This document shows, one piece after another, positions 55,829-64,000 of a stretch of 64,000 nucleotides of DNA; positions within the stretch are counted from its first letter, which is position 1, and each line of letters opens with the position of its first letter. A program made the position numbers and the translations under genes. The stretch lies in assembly GCA_012034405.1 (NCBI GenBank), contig JAAVLZ010000002.1, positions 62,001 to 126,000 on the forward strand. Direction: 5' to 3'. The DNA is from Oscillospiraceae bacterium HV4-5-C5C. GTDB lineage: Bacteria; Bacillota; Clostridia; Saccharofermentanales; Fastidiosipilaceae. The notes under the pieces were generated by a model. The model saw nothing but the letters and a program-made list of their open reading frames with translations. It made no database searches and was not told the origin of the DNA.

Positions 55829-56767
55829 ATGAAAAGAAATCTGAAATCTTATGTTTCTGCTGTGCTGGCTGCGGCGCTGAGCCTGGTGCTGACGGCGTGC
55901 AGCGGCAGCAGCGCTGCCACCACTACCACTACTACGAGCGCTGCTTCAACAACGACGGCTGCTGCCACTGAGGCTGAGACCAGCGCAGCCGCTGAGCAAA
56001 CAACTGCTGAAGCGGCTCAGACCACCAGCGGTGATCTGATTCCGTTAGTTGTGGGCGCGTCGCCTTCTCCGCATGCAGAGATTCTGGCTGTGATCAAGGA
56101 CAAGCTGGCCAGTGAGGGCTATGATCTGCAGATTACGGAGTTTACCGATTACGTACAACCGAACGTAGCGCTGGCTGAGGGTGATCTGGACGCGAACTAC
56201 TTCCAGCACCTGCCGTACCTTGAGAACTACAATGAGGAAAATGGTACGGATCTGGTTTCCGCCGGAGCGATTCACTACGAGCCCTTTGGCATTTATGCCG
56301 GCAAGACCAAGAGCCTGGCCGACCTGAAAGAAGGCGCTCAGATCGCCGTGCCGAATGATACCTCAAATGAAGCCCGTGCCTTGCTGCTCCTGGAGGCCAA
56401 CAACCTGATCAAGCTGAAAGATGGCGCCGGCCTGAACGCTACCAAGCTGGATATTACGGAGAATCCGCTTAATCTGGATATTGTGGAAATTGAAGCCGCT
56501 CAGCTGCCCCGGTCGCTGGCTGACGTGGATTTGGCGGTCATCAACGGCAATTACGCGATTGACGCCGGCCTGAGCGTCAAAACTGACGCGCTGGCGGTGG
56601 AAGCGGCTGACTCTGAGGCGGCTCAGACCTACGCCAACATCATTGCCGTACGTGCGGAAGACAAGGACAGCGACAAAACCAAAGCTTTGGTTGCCGCGCT
56701 GCAGAGCGACGAGGTCCGCGACTACATCAACAATACCTTTGATGGCGCTGTGGTGCCCAGCTTCTGA
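55829..56767 (+). CDS. metQ: Methionine-binding lipoprotein MetQ
   Basis: 312 residues. The lipobox is LVLTACS (Cys about 24), followed by a Thr/Ala/Glu-rich linker to about residue 72. The NlpA/MetQ fold begins LVVGASPSPHAEILAVIKDKL. FTDYVQPNVALAEGDLDANYFQHLPYLE and VPNDTSNEARALLLLEANNLIKLK are the ligand-binding blocks. The ribosome site is AGGAGG. Last gene of metNIQ. Confidence 0.94.
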   Translation: MKRNLKSYVSAVLAAALSLVLTACSGSSAATTTTTTSAASTTTAAATEAETSAAAEQTTAEAAQTTSGDLIPLVVGASPSPHAEILAVIKDKLASEGYDLQITEFTDYVQPNVALAEGDLDANYFQHLPYLENYNEENGTDLVSAGAIHYEPFGIYAGKTKSLADLKEGAQIAVPNDTSNEARALLLLEANNLIKLKDGAGLNATKLDITENPLNLDIVEIEAAQLPRSLADVDLAVINGNYAIDAGLSVKTDALAVEAADSEAAQTYANIIAVRAEDKDSDKTKALVAALQSDEVRDYINNTFDGAVVPSF

Positions 56768-56789
56768 GCTTCAGATTTGAGTCCATAGC

Positions 56790-56848
56790 TTCAGGCTTTA
56801 CCAAGCCTGAACAGAAGCCGTGTTTGCCTGATGGCAACGCGGCTTCTG
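56790..56848 (+). terminator. Tandem hairpins after metQ
   Basis: A perfect nine-base hairpin (TTCAGGCTT/AAGCCTGAA, 56790-56811) is followed at once by a second (CAGAAGCCG...CGGCTTCTG, 56812-56848). There is no long T tract. They sit between convergent metQ and the LysR gene and may serve both strands. Confidence 0.6.
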
Positions 56849-56863
56849 TCGTGTGCGGGCGCT

Positions 56864-57724
56864 TCAGTCCGGAACCGCAGTTCCGAACCGCCTGACCCAC
56901 AGATCTGCACTGGTATCTTTCAGGTAAACATAATTCAGCTCATGTTCCGCCTGAATACCCTGGATGGCGAAGCGCGCCAGGCGGTCATCCTGGGCAGCCA
57001 CGGCTTCATAGACAAAGGAGATCCCGCAGCCTTGCGCGACCAGGGAGGTCAGCAGGGAAAACTCATTGACAGTCACCACGCGCGGAAAGCTGTCCGTGCC
57101 GTAGCCCTGAGCGGCCAGCAGATTAGTGAACAATTCGCGGGTACCGGAACCTTGCTCCCGTAAAATCAGGGTTTCCTGCAGTAAACACTGCAGGGGGACA
57201 GTCTGCCCCCGCAGCGGATGACCCGGCGCGCAGATGCCGGTGAGAGCTTCCGTCTTGAAAAGCTGGCTGGCGTAACGCGACTTTTGAAAGCGTCCTTCTA
57301 TTAAAGCAAAGTCCAGCTGCTGCCGGTCCAGCAGGGTCAGGAGCCTGGCGGTATTATCAATATTGATTTCTGCCGTGATGGACGGGTCCTGTAAAAAACG
57401 GGCGGTCAGGTCACTGATGAGATATTCGCCGATGGTTTTGGTTGCCCCGATCCGCACGGTGCTCAGCGGCGGTTGCTGCAGCTGTTCAATCAGACGGCTG
57501 TCGTTATATACAGCGCTGCGTGCGTAAGTCTCTAATGCCGCCGCTGCTGGCGTCGCTTTTAAGCTTTTATGATCATAGGAGAAGAGACGGCAGCTGTATT
57601 CAGTTTCAAGCGCTTTCATCTGCTGGGTGACGGCAGGCTGGGTCAGGTTGAGAGCCCGGGCGGTTTCATGATAATTCATGGTCTCGTAGAGCTTCAAAAA
57701 GGTCTTTAATTTTGGGTCCAGCAT
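56864..57724 (-). CDS. LysR-family transcriptional regulator
   Basis: 286 residues from ATG 57724 (CAGGAGG upstream). The longer frame to 57808 adds 28 unlikely residues. The HTH is YETMNYHETARALNLTQPAVTQQMKALE (about 13-40). The effector domain has IGATKTIGEYLISDL and LILREQGSGTRELFTNLL, a block shared with CysL-like regulators. Tail-to-tail with metQ, so it could regulate sulfur amino-acid uptake; inference only. Confidence 0.9.
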   Translation of the reverse strand: MLDPKLKTFLKLYETMNYHETARALNLTQPAVTQQMKALETEYSCRLFSYDHKSLKATPAAAALETYARSAVYNDSRLIEQLQQPPLSTVRIGATKTIGEYLISDLTARFLQDPSITAEINIDNTARLLTLLDRQQLDFALIEGRFQKSRYASQLFKTEALTGICAPGHPLRGQTVPLQCLLQETLILREQGSGTRELFTNLLAAQGYGTDSFPRVVTVNEFSLLTSLVAQGCGISFVYEAVAAQDDRLARFAIQGIQAEHELNYVYLKDTSADLWVRRFGTAVPD

Positions 57725-57892
57725 ATATCCTCCTGCTCGTGACGCTGCTGACGCAGGCCAGTTGACTGCTGATGTTAATGTATCACGTCGGGCACCGTAA
57801 AACCACAAAAAGTCAGCCGGCGTTAACCGGCTGACTCCAGGCTGAATCGTTAGCTCAGGTAGCAGGTTTTCCGGCCTGCTGAGCTGGACCGG

Positions 57893-58312
57893 TTAAAATC
57901 CGGCCAGGCTCTTACCGTAGGCCTGACAGGCTGTCACATCAGCTTCGCCATTTTGGATCAGGCCATCATCCAGCAGCTCGGCGCCATCCGCGCGGGTGCG
58001 TTCTGCCCAGTTGCGCATCCATTCACCGTCACCCCAGCCGTAGGAACCAAACAGCGCGACCTTTTTACCGCTAAGCTGACTTTCCAGTCCGGCAAAAAAC
58101 GGTTCAAAGCTGTCTTCTTCCAGTACTTCCGCGCCCATTGCCGGACAGCCAAAGGCTATTTTGTCACAAGCCAGAACAGCAGTGGCATCAGCCTCATCGA
58201 CTGAACAGCATTCGGCAGTCTGACCGGCGGCATTGACGCCGTCAGCAATTGCCTGAGCCATCGCTTCTGTATTGCCGGTACCGGACCAGTAGACAATCAT
58301 GATTTTACTCAT
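57893..58312 (-). CDS. Flavodoxin
   Basis: A 139-residue short-chain flavodoxin. The FMN phosphate loop is YWSGTGNTEAMA (about 8-19), followed by FGCPAMGAE (about 55) and FGSYGWGDGEWM (about 86) as isoalloxazine loops. ATG 58312 is preferred over GTG 58321, which is too close to the AAAGGAT site. It lies 60 bases downstream of DUF3793, and the two are commonly neighbours. Flavodoxins replace ferredoxin under iron shortage, which fits the iron-box-like sites upstream of the operon. Confidence 0.92.
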   Translation of the reverse strand: MSKIMIVYWSGTGNTEAMAQAIADGVNAAGQTAECCSVDEADATAVLACDKIAFGCPAMGAEVLEEDSFEPFFAGLESQLSGKKVALFGSYGWGDGEWMRNWAERTRADGAELLDDGLIQNGEADVTACQAYGKSLAGF

Positions 58313-58371
58313 TGGGAACACATCCTTTCTTTATTAGCAGCGCATTTACAGCGCTGATAAGCAATTGAATC

Positions 58372-59049
58372 TCAAGCTTCCGCAGCGGCGGGAACCGGGT
58401 AGCCGTCACAAACCGGCGGAGGGAGCAGCCGCAGACTGCCTGCCAGGTGCTGACAGAGCGGCAGCAGAGGCAAGCCTTGCTGTAACAGCAGGCAAGCCTG
58501 ACGCCGGCAGTTCTGAATCAGACTGAAGCGGAGCCTGGCCTGATCAAGATCACCGTAAACCTTCCAGCAGCCGCAGTATTTAGCCGCTTGACCGCCCCAT
58601 TGGATATAGCCCAGCACATCCTCCGGTGTATAGTCTAAAAAGAAACCCAATTCATGGGGAAAGCCGCCCTGCTGCCGGAAGTTCAGGCATAGATGATCCA
58701 GCAGTGCCGCCAGTCCGGACTGTAGGGGATAGCCGGCCTGACGGAGCCAATTCCGGGTCAGAGTCTGATTCAGAGACCGCTCCAGAGCAGCCGGATCATA
58801 GATCAACCATAACTGCTCCGGTCCGTGCGGCCACAGCAGCCGTGCACTTAAGCGGGTGACCGATAAGAGCTGCGGCAAATAAGGCAGATCTTCACTGCTT
58901 GCAGACAGATTGAGACTGACGGAGGCTTTGGCTCCCATCAGCACCGGGGCCAGAAAAAAGGCCCAGCGGCCTTCCGGTCCGCAGATGGGCGGGAAGACGC
59001 TGCTGACGGGGGAGCGAAGGCCGGGTTGACGTACATTAACTACTGCCAT
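58372..59049 (-). CDS. DUF3793-family protein
   Basis: 225 residues. The conserved C-terminal blocks FPHELGFFLDYTPEDVLGYIQWGG and KYCGCWKVYGDLDQARLRF are characteristic of DUF3793. CGCW and a downstream NCRRQAC may bind metal, but function is unknown. The family recurrently sits next to flavodoxin genes in Firmicutes, as here. Its promoter region holds two GTTAG-N6-CTAAC palindromes at 59147-59189. Confidence 0.85.
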   Translation of the reverse strand: MAVVNVRQPGLRSPVSSVFPPICGPEGRWAFFLAPVLMGAKASVSLNLSASSEDLPYLPQLLSVTRLSARLLWPHGPEQLWLIYDPAALERSLNQTLTRNWLRQAGYPLQSGLAALLDHLCLNFRQQGGFPHELGFFLDYTPEDVLGYIQWGGQAAKYCGCWKVYGDLDQARLRFSLIQNCRRQACLLLQQGLPLLPLCQHLAGSLRLLPPPVCDGYPVPAAAEA

Positions 59050-59146
59050 GAGTCATCCTATCTTTGATCAATCGGGCCGGATGCTGGCTGGCGGTCATCT
59101 GGCTGAAAAATGACCCGCCGGCATCTGCCTGTCAAGATGATTGAAA

Positions 59147-59163
59147 GTTAGCTTAAACTAACC
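59147..59163. promoter_or_regulatory. DtxR/IdeR-like palindrome, site 1
   Basis: GTTAG-CTTAAA-CTAACC, about 100 bases before the DUF3793 start, with the same half-sites and 6-base spacing as 45955-45971. It resembles the iron-dependent DtxR/IdeR operator. It probably controls the DUF3793-flavodoxin operon on the minus strand. Confidence 0.65.
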
Positions 59164-59171
59164 AAACACAA

Positions 59172-59189
59172 GGTTAGCACTGCCTAACC
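59172..59189. promoter_or_regulatory. DtxR/IdeR-like palindrome, site 2
   Basis: GGTTAG-CACTGC-CTAACC, perfect six-base arms with a 6-base centre, 25 bases from site 1 start to start. The tandem arrangement strengthens the case for a real operator. Confidence 0.65.
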
Positions 59190-59417
59190 CGACTTGTCAA
59201 CTGTTTGATTCTGGCTTCAGCCAGGCTGTCAAGCAGGCGTGGCCGGGCTTAAGTCTGCCGTGGCGCTGATTCACTAAACTTATGCAGTCAGGAGCAGCCC
59301 GAATCTCTTAAAGACATCATGACTTAAAGATCTGGCTGGGTTTTGCAGGAGGAATGAGGAGCTGACGGAACGCGAACCGGATCTGTAACCGGATTGAAAT
59401 TTACATGAAAAACAATC

Positions 59418-59475
59418 TACCCATATCTTGTATCTTACAGCACGAACGCTGCGCAATATACACCATATAATGTGC
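59418..59475 (+). promoter_or_regulatory. Paired NrdR boxes upstream of nrdA
   Basis: Box 2, ACACCATATAATGTGC (59460-59475), matches 13 of 16 positions of the NrdR consensus acaCwAtATaTwGtgt. Box 1, TACCCATATCTTGTAT (59418-59433), is weaker with the core CnATATnTwG kept. Starts are 42 bases apart, four helical turns, as expected for cooperative NrdR binding. Confidence 0.6.
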
Positions 59476-59518
59476 TACGCTGTATTTGTAAGAAGCGTTA
59501 AGGAAAGTGGGATGATTT

Positions 59519-61810
59519 ATGGAGATCAGAATAAAAAAACGGAATGGGCAATATGAGCCGTTAATTGTAGAAAAAACTAAAAAAATGGTCGGACTGGCCT
59601 GTGACGGACTGGAGGGTTGTGATCCGCTGGAGCTGGAAATGGATTCAAGGCTGCAGTTTCGGGATGGGATGTCTACGCAGGAAATCCAACGCATTTTAAT
59701 CCGGACCGCAATAGAGAAAGTGATCCGCACGGAGAATGGCGCGGACGGCAGTGAGCACAAAAGCACCAACATTAACTGGCAGTTTGTGGCGGCCAGGTTA
59801 TTGGTTTTTGATCTGTATAAGGAAGCCAAAATCAACCGCGGCTATGATCAGTTCGGCTACGGAGATTTTACCCGACTGGTCCGGACGCTGACCAGCCAGA
59901 ATCTTTATGGCGCTTATCTGACTGAGAATTACAGCGAGGCAGATTTACGCGAACTGGGCGCGTATCTTAAACCGGAACGCGACCTGCTGTTTAATTATGA
60001 AGGTATCAAACTGTTGGCGGACCGCTACCTCATTCACGGCTACAACGGGGAGGTCATGGAGCTTCCGCAGGAACGCTTCATGGCCGTCGCCATGCATCTG
60101 GCAATACCTGAGGGCGCGCGGCGGGTGAGCTATGCCAAGCAGTTCTATGACCTGATGAGTCAGTTGAAGATGACGGTAGCGACGCCCACCCTGGGCAACG
60201 CCGGCACGCCCTTTTATCAGCTCAGCAGTTGCTTTATTTCTACCGTCGGGGACAATCTGTGGTCGATATATGATGTAAACCAAAAGTTTTCCCAGGTGTC
60301 AAAGCATGGCGGCGCGCTGGGAATTTACCTGGGTAAGGTCCGGGCTTTGAACAGCTCAATCCGCGGACATAAGCGGGCCAGCGGCGGGGTTATTCCCTGG
60401 GTCCGGCTTTATAATGACACGGCCATTGCTGTTGACCAGCTGGGTAAGCGAAAGGGCGGCGCGGCTATCACGCTGGATATCTGGCACCAGGATATCTATG
60501 ACTTTCTGGATCTGCGGACGAATAATGGCGATGACCGTCGCAAGGCTCATGATATCTTTCCGTCAGTCAGTATTCCTGATCTGTTTATGCGCCGGCTGGA
60601 GGCCCGCGGGGACTGGTCGCTGTTTGATCCCTATCAGTTTGCCCAGGTCATGGGCCGTCATCTGGAAGATACCTATGATGAAACAGATGACCCGGCCTTT
60701 ACCCGGCTTTATGAAGCGGCGGAGGCCAACCCGGCGGTAGAACGGGTGACGGTTCAAGCCCTTGATCTGATGAAAAAGCTCATGCGCAGCGCGGTTGAAA
60801 CCGGTACACCTTTTATCTTTTTCAGGGACACCGTAAACCGGGCTAATCCCAATAAGCATGACGGCATGATCTATGCGTCCAATCTTTGCCATGAAATCGC
60901 TCAGAATATGTCAGAATCCCAATTGCTGTCTGAAACCGCGGTCACGCGTGACGGCCAGCCAGAAGTCCTGCAGCGCCTGAAGGCAGGCGATATGGTGACC
61001 TGCAACCTGAATTCCATCAACCTGAGCCGGGTCTCAAAAGCTGAACTGAAAACGGTGATCCCGCTGCAGATCCGGATGCTGGACAATGTCATCACGCTTA
61101 ATCAGCTGCCGGTAGCAGAAGCCCGTATCACCAGTGATAAATACCGTGCCATCGGACTTGGCACCAGCGGTTATCACCACATGCTGGCTAACCTTCATAT
61201 TGCCTGGGAAAGCCAGGAACACGTCCGTTACGCGGATGAGCTCTTTGAAGAAATTGCCTTCCAGGCTATCCGCGCATCTATGGAGCTGGCCAGGGAAAAG
61301 GGCCGGTACCCCGCGTTTGAAGGTTCAGAATGGGAAAGCGGCCGGTACTTTGAGCGCCGGGGCTATACCTCAGAGCGATGGCAGAAGCTCAAGGCTGATG
61401 TCAGAACCTACGGCCTTCGCAACGGCTATCTGATAGCGGTGGCGCCTACAGGCAGCACGTCCAACATTGCTAATACGACCGCGGGCATTGACCCGGTTTT
61501 CCGCCGCTTTTTCATTGAAGAGAAGAAAGGAAGTTTTACTCCTAAAACCGCGCCGGATCTCAAAGCGGATAATTACTGGTATTATAAAGAAGCCCACACC
61601 ATAGACCAGCAGTGGAGTATCAAAGCCTGCGCCGCCCGTCAGCGCCATGTTGACCAGAGCCAGTCTTTCAATCTCTACATTACTCCGCAGGTCAAAGCGT
61701 CAGATATCCTTAAAATGTACACGGAAGCCTGGCGGGAGGGCGTAAAGACAATATACTATGTACGGAACCAATCGCTGGAAATGGATGAGTGCACCAGCTG
61801 CTCCAGCTGA
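59519..61810 (+). CDS. nrdA: Class I ribonucleoside-diphosphate reductase, alpha subunit
   Basis: 763 residues. An N-terminal ATP cone (about 1-90, IKKRNGQYEPLIVEKT) gives allosteric activity control. The redox Cys pair is Cys238 (QLSSCF) and Cys495 (VTCNLNS). The radical motif is Asn455-x-Cys457-x-Glu459 (NLCHE). The C-terminal shuttle pair is Cys758/Cys761 (DECTSCSS). It reduces ribonucleoside diphosphates using the radical from NrdB. Oxygen dependence of class I enzymes is notable in an anaerobe. The NrdR boxes lie 44-101 bases upstream. Confidence 0.95.
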   Translation: MEIRIKKRNGQYEPLIVEKTKKMVGLACDGLEGCDPLELEMDSRLQFRDGMSTQEIQRILIRTAIEKVIRTENGADGSEHKSTNINWQFVAARLLVFDLYKEAKINRGYDQFGYGDFTRLVRTLTSQNLYGAYLTENYSEADLRELGAYLKPERDLLFNYEGIKLLADRYLIHGYNGEVMELPQERFMAVAMHLAIPEGARRVSYAKQFYDLMSQLKMTVATPTLGNAGTPFYQLSSCFISTVGDNLWSIYDVNQKFSQVSKHGGALGIYLGKVRALNSSIRGHKRASGGVIPWVRLYNDTAIAVDQLGKRKGGAAITLDIWHQDIYDFLDLRTNNGDDRRKAHDIFPSVSIPDLFMRRLEARGDWSLFDPYQFAQVMGRHLEDTYDETDDPAFTRLYEAAEANPAVERVTVQALDLMKKLMRSAVETGTPFIFFRDTVNRANPNKHDGMIYASNLCHEIAQNMSESQLLSETAVTRDGQPEVLQRLKAGDMVTCNLNSINLSRVSKAELKTVIPLQIRMLDNVITLNQLPVAEARITSDKYRAIGLGTSGYHHMLANLHIAWESQEHVRYADELFEEIAFQAIRASMELAREKGRYPAFEGSEWESGRYFERRGYTSERWQKLKADVRTYGLRNGYLIAVAPTGSTSNIANTTAGIDPVFRRFFIEEKKGSFTPKTAPDLKADNYWYYKEAHTIDQQWSIKACAARQRHVDQSQSFNLYITPQVKASDILKMYTEAWREGVKTIYYVRNQSLEMDECTSCSS

Positions 61811-61841
61811 TAGCAGATCTTAACGGGGAGGCAAAATAGAA

Positions 61842-62885
61842 ATGGCGGATTTTCCTATGCACAAAAAAAAGATTTTTAATGAAGACGGCGAACGCGGTAC
61901 CCTGACCATGATTAATGGCAACACCACCAATCTCAGGGAGTGGAACCGGATCAAGTACAGCTGGGCCAATGATATGTACCGGACCATGCTGAACAATTTC
62001 TGGATTCCTGAAGAGATTTCCCTGCAAGAGGATGTCAAGCAGTTCCCGCTGTTGACAGACGGTGAGCGCAATGCTTTTGACAAGATCATCTCATTCCTGA
62101 ATTTTCTGGATTCAATTCAATGTGAAAATCTGCCGAACCTGTCGCGCTACATCACTGCGGCGGAGGTCAGCTCCCTGCTGAATATTCAGGCCTTTCAGGA
62201 GGAGATTCATGCCCAGAGCTATTCCTATATCCTGGATACGGTGACGAATCCGGTTACGCGTGACAAGATTTATGACGAGTGGCGCACAGACAAGCACCTG
62301 CTGGAGCGAAACCGCTTTATTGCCGGGATCTACCAGGCTTTTAATGATCAGCCTGATGCGGACCATTTTCTGGATACGGTGATGGCTAATTATATTCTGG
62401 AGGGGATCTACTTTTACTCCGGTTTCAGTTTCTTTTACACACTGGCCCGGCAGGGTAAAATGACTGCCACCAGTACAATCTTTAAATACATCAACCGCGA
62501 CGAAGTGACCCACCTGATTCTGTTCCAGAACATCATCAAGGAAATGCGGAAGGAAAACCCGGAGGTCTTTACGCCTCAGCAGACGGAACACTTCCGTGAC
62601 ATGATGCGCCAGGGTGTGGAGCATGAGATCAGCTGGGGTCAGTATGTGACCAATAATGAGATTCTGGGACTTAATAATGAGCTGATCGACCGCTACATCA
62701 AGTATCTGTCTAATCTGCGGCTGACCGCTATCGGTCTGGAGCCGCTGTACCCGGAGATCACCGAGCATCCTATGGCCTGGATTGACAGTTTCAGCAGCCT
62801 GAACAGCACCAAAACCGACTTTTTTGAAGCCAAGGTCACTAACTACACCAAAGCTGCGGCCTTTGACTTTGATGATCTGGAATAA
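61842..62885 (+). CDS. nrdB: Class I ribonucleotide reductase, beta subunit
   Basis: 347 residues of ferritin-like fold. The first carboxylate ligand is probably Asp in NFLDSIQCEN. EEIHAQSYSYIL carries Glu/His ligands (His123) and Tyr127, the likely radical tyrosine. The second Glu pair is in ILEGIYFYSGFSFFY and the His in RDEVTHLILFQNII. The tail FDFDDLE contacts the alpha subunit. The ribosome site is GGGGAGG, 31 bases after nrdA. The Tyr-bearing form fits class Ia/Ib rather than the Tyr-less Ic. Confidence 0.94.
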   Translation: MADFPMHKKKIFNEDGERGTLTMINGNTTNLREWNRIKYSWANDMYRTMLNNFWIPEEISLQEDVKQFPLLTDGERNAFDKIISFLNFLDSIQCENLPNLSRYITAAEVSSLLNIQAFQEEIHAQSYSYILDTVTNPVTRDKIYDEWRTDKHLLERNRFIAGIYQAFNDQPDADHFLDTVMANYILEGIYFYSGFSFFYTLARQGKMTATSTIFKYINRDEVTHLILFQNIIKEMRKENPEVFTPQQTEHFRDMMRQGVEHEISWGQYVTNNEILGLNNELIDRYIKYLSNLRLTAIGLEPLYPEITEHPMAWIDSFSSLNSTKTDFFEAKVTNYTKAAAFDFDDLE

Positions 62886-64000
62886 GCCTGGTCTCCGGCC
62901 GGTGCAGCCGCCGCCGGCCGGAGACCAGGCTGCAGCCAGGGAGCAGGAACCGGCACGGCAGCAAGCGCTCAGGCTCAGACGCGGACGCCAGGCAGCCCTG
63001 ATTGGCATTGCGGCCAATCTCCTGCTTTCTGTGGCCAAATTTGTGACCGGGTTATGGTCTGATTCGGTCTCCTTAATGGGAGACGCGGCCAATAACCTGT
63101 CCGATGCGGTAAGCTCGGTGATTGCCTTGTTCAGCTTTAAGCTGGCCGCTAAACCGGCTGACCGGGAGCATCCCTTCGGCCATGCCCGCATGGAATACTT
63201 CAGCTCCACCATCGTCGCGGTCATCATTCTGTTTATCGCGCTGCAACTGGGACAAAGCTCAGTCAGCAAAATAATTGAACCGGATCAGCCGGCTCAGAGC
63301 CTGCCGGCTGTTCTGGTACTGCTCTTGTCAATTGTGGTTAAGCTTTGCCTCTACCGCCTGAATCATCGCCTGGCGCGGCGCACTCAATCCACCTTACTGG
63401 CCGCAACGGCTACGGATGCCTTGAGCGATGTGCTGGCGTCAGCTACGGTCCTGCTGTCCCTGTTGCTTTCACCCCGTTTAGGCTTTCAGCTGGACGGTTA
63501 TGCGGGCCTGCTGGTAGCTTGCTACATCGGCTATCAGGGCGTAGCAATCCTGCGGGATACGGCAGATAAGGTATTAGGTCAATCGCCGTCACCTCAATTG
63601 GTGCGGGAAATTGAACGCCGGGTCATGGCCTATCCGCAGGTGCTGGCCGTTCATGATCTGCTCATTCACAGCTATGGCCCGGGTATGATTTATGTATCCT
63701 TACATGTCGAAATGAACGCTGCGACCAAGTTGCTGGCCAGTCATGAGGTCGTTGATCAAATTGAGCGGGAGTTAAACCAGGCCTACGGCTTTAAGACGGT
63801 CATTCACCTGGACCCGATTACCATCAATGACCCGGTCTATGAAAAACGCCGCCACCGGGCGGAAGATTTGCTAAGTAAGATCGATCCCAGTCTGACCATG
63901 CATGATTTCAGAGCGGATACGATAGCGGGCAAGCTGGTCTATACCTTTGACATCCTGGCGCCTTATGAGCTGGAACGGTCAGACGAGGACCTGAGGGAGC
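62872..64000 (+). CDS. Cation diffusion facilitator transporter (partial)
   Basis: The frame is open to the right edge, so the C-terminus is missing. LWSDSVSLMGDAANNLSDAVSSVIALF and EHPFGHARMEYFSSTIVAVIILFIAL are the first and second metal-site helices, and TLLAATATDALSDVLASATVLLSLLL is the fifth helix (Asp ligands). A cytoplasmic domain follows (HDLLIHSYGPGMIYVSLHVEMN), with what looks like a second repeat (TMHDFRADTIAGKLVYTFDILAPYE). It exports Zn, Mn, Fe or Co in exchange for protons. Start uncertain: ATG 62872 (overlapping nrdB) or GTG 62902, neither with a clear ribosome site. Confidence 0.85.
   Translation, partial: MIWNKPGLRPVQPPPAGDQAAAREQEPARQQALRLRRGRQAALIGIAANLLLSVAKFVTGLWSDSVSLMGDAANNLSDAVSSVIALFSFKLAAKPADREHPFGHARMEYFSSTIVAVIILFIALQLGQSSVSKIIEPDQPAQSLPAVLVLLLSIVVKLCLYRLNHRLARRTQSTLLAATATDALSDVLASATVLLSLLLSPRLGFQLDGYAGLLVACYIGYQGVAILRDTADKVLGQSPSPQLVREIERRVMAYPQVLAVHDLLIHSYGPGMIYVSLHVEMNAATKLLASHEVVDQIERELNQAYGFKTVIHLDPITINDPVYEKRRHRAEDLLSKIDPSLTMHDFRADTIAGKLVYTFDILAPYELERSDEDLRE
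62886..62930 (+). terminator. Long GC hairpin at the end of nrdB
   Basis: A perfect 17-base stem, GCCTGGTCTCCGGCCGG with CCGGCCGGAGACCAGGC, and an 11-base loop, starting one base after the nrdB stop. No T tract follows. It lies inside the open frame of the next gene if that gene uses ATG 62872. Confidence 0.55.

Overview
The window looks like a strictly anaerobic Clostridia-type Firmicute of roughly 50% G+C. The evidence is Bce-type peptide resistance, a T-box leader, DtxR/IdeR-like and NrdR operators, a Cna-B surface protein with a VPKTG sorting signal, flavodiiron and 2-oxoacid:ferredoxin enzymes, and several Gram-positive lipoprotein binding proteins. I see no phage, insertion sequence or CRISPR array. 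Genus cannot be fixed from this sequence.

Layout. 1-3392 (minus): a MacB-like ABC pair whose permease carries a very long extracellular coiled coil interrupted by a Pro-Thr repeat; it runs off the left edge. 4180-9267: a 1695-residue wall-anchored adhesin with a Pro-Thr stalk and four SpaA repeats. 9971-13935: aldo/keto reductase, then pstS-pstC-pstA with no pstB in reach. 14026-16607: MetE-like methyltransferase and an A-type flavodiiron protein. 16695-21391 (minus): a complete bceRS-bceAB module with a BceR-type box. 21639-26071: GH31 glycosidase, then a T-box leader, probably tRNA-Met responsive, in front of an unknown protein, a metallophosphoesterase and a second unknown protein. 26172-28721 (minus): a two-subunit 2-oxoacid:ferredoxin oxidoreductase. 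28875-35599: guanine deaminase, Maf, a Dabb protein, nitroreductase, tyrosine phosphatase, a clan GH-A glycosidase and a THEP1-like NTPase. 35835-39764: methyltransferase plus FecCD-type transporter. 39736-45242: LysR regulator, TSCPD protein, carbohydrate ABC transporter lacking its ATPase, and a small NHLP/Nif11-like peptide.

45540-50235 is a distinct cluster that seems to be decaying: a TetR remnant, an iron-box-like palindrome, a frameshifted Cys-rich mini-ORF, ATC-hydrolase, alpha/beta hydrolase, a frameshifted ketopantoate-reductase-like gene, a membrane protein and a membrane-tethered methyltransferase. 50454-64000: tRNA-Ala(GGC), UMF1 transporter, Crp/Fnr regulator, sugar-phosphate isomerase, metNIQ behind a three-cysteine leader ORF, LysR, a DUF3793-flavodoxin pair with two iron-box-like palindromes, class I ribonucleotide reductase with paired NrdR boxes, and a truncated cation-diffusion facilitator.

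Most interesting: (1) the same GTTAG-N6-CTAAC palindrome precedes both the 46-50 kb cluster and the DUF3793-flavodoxin operon, suggesting a shared iron-type regulon; (2) the T-box drives an unrecognised gene instead of a synthetase or a known amino-acid gene; (3) a 16-codon leader with CxxCxxC precedes metNIQ, where no S-box is visible. All assignments come from reading motifs by eye; no database search was run.
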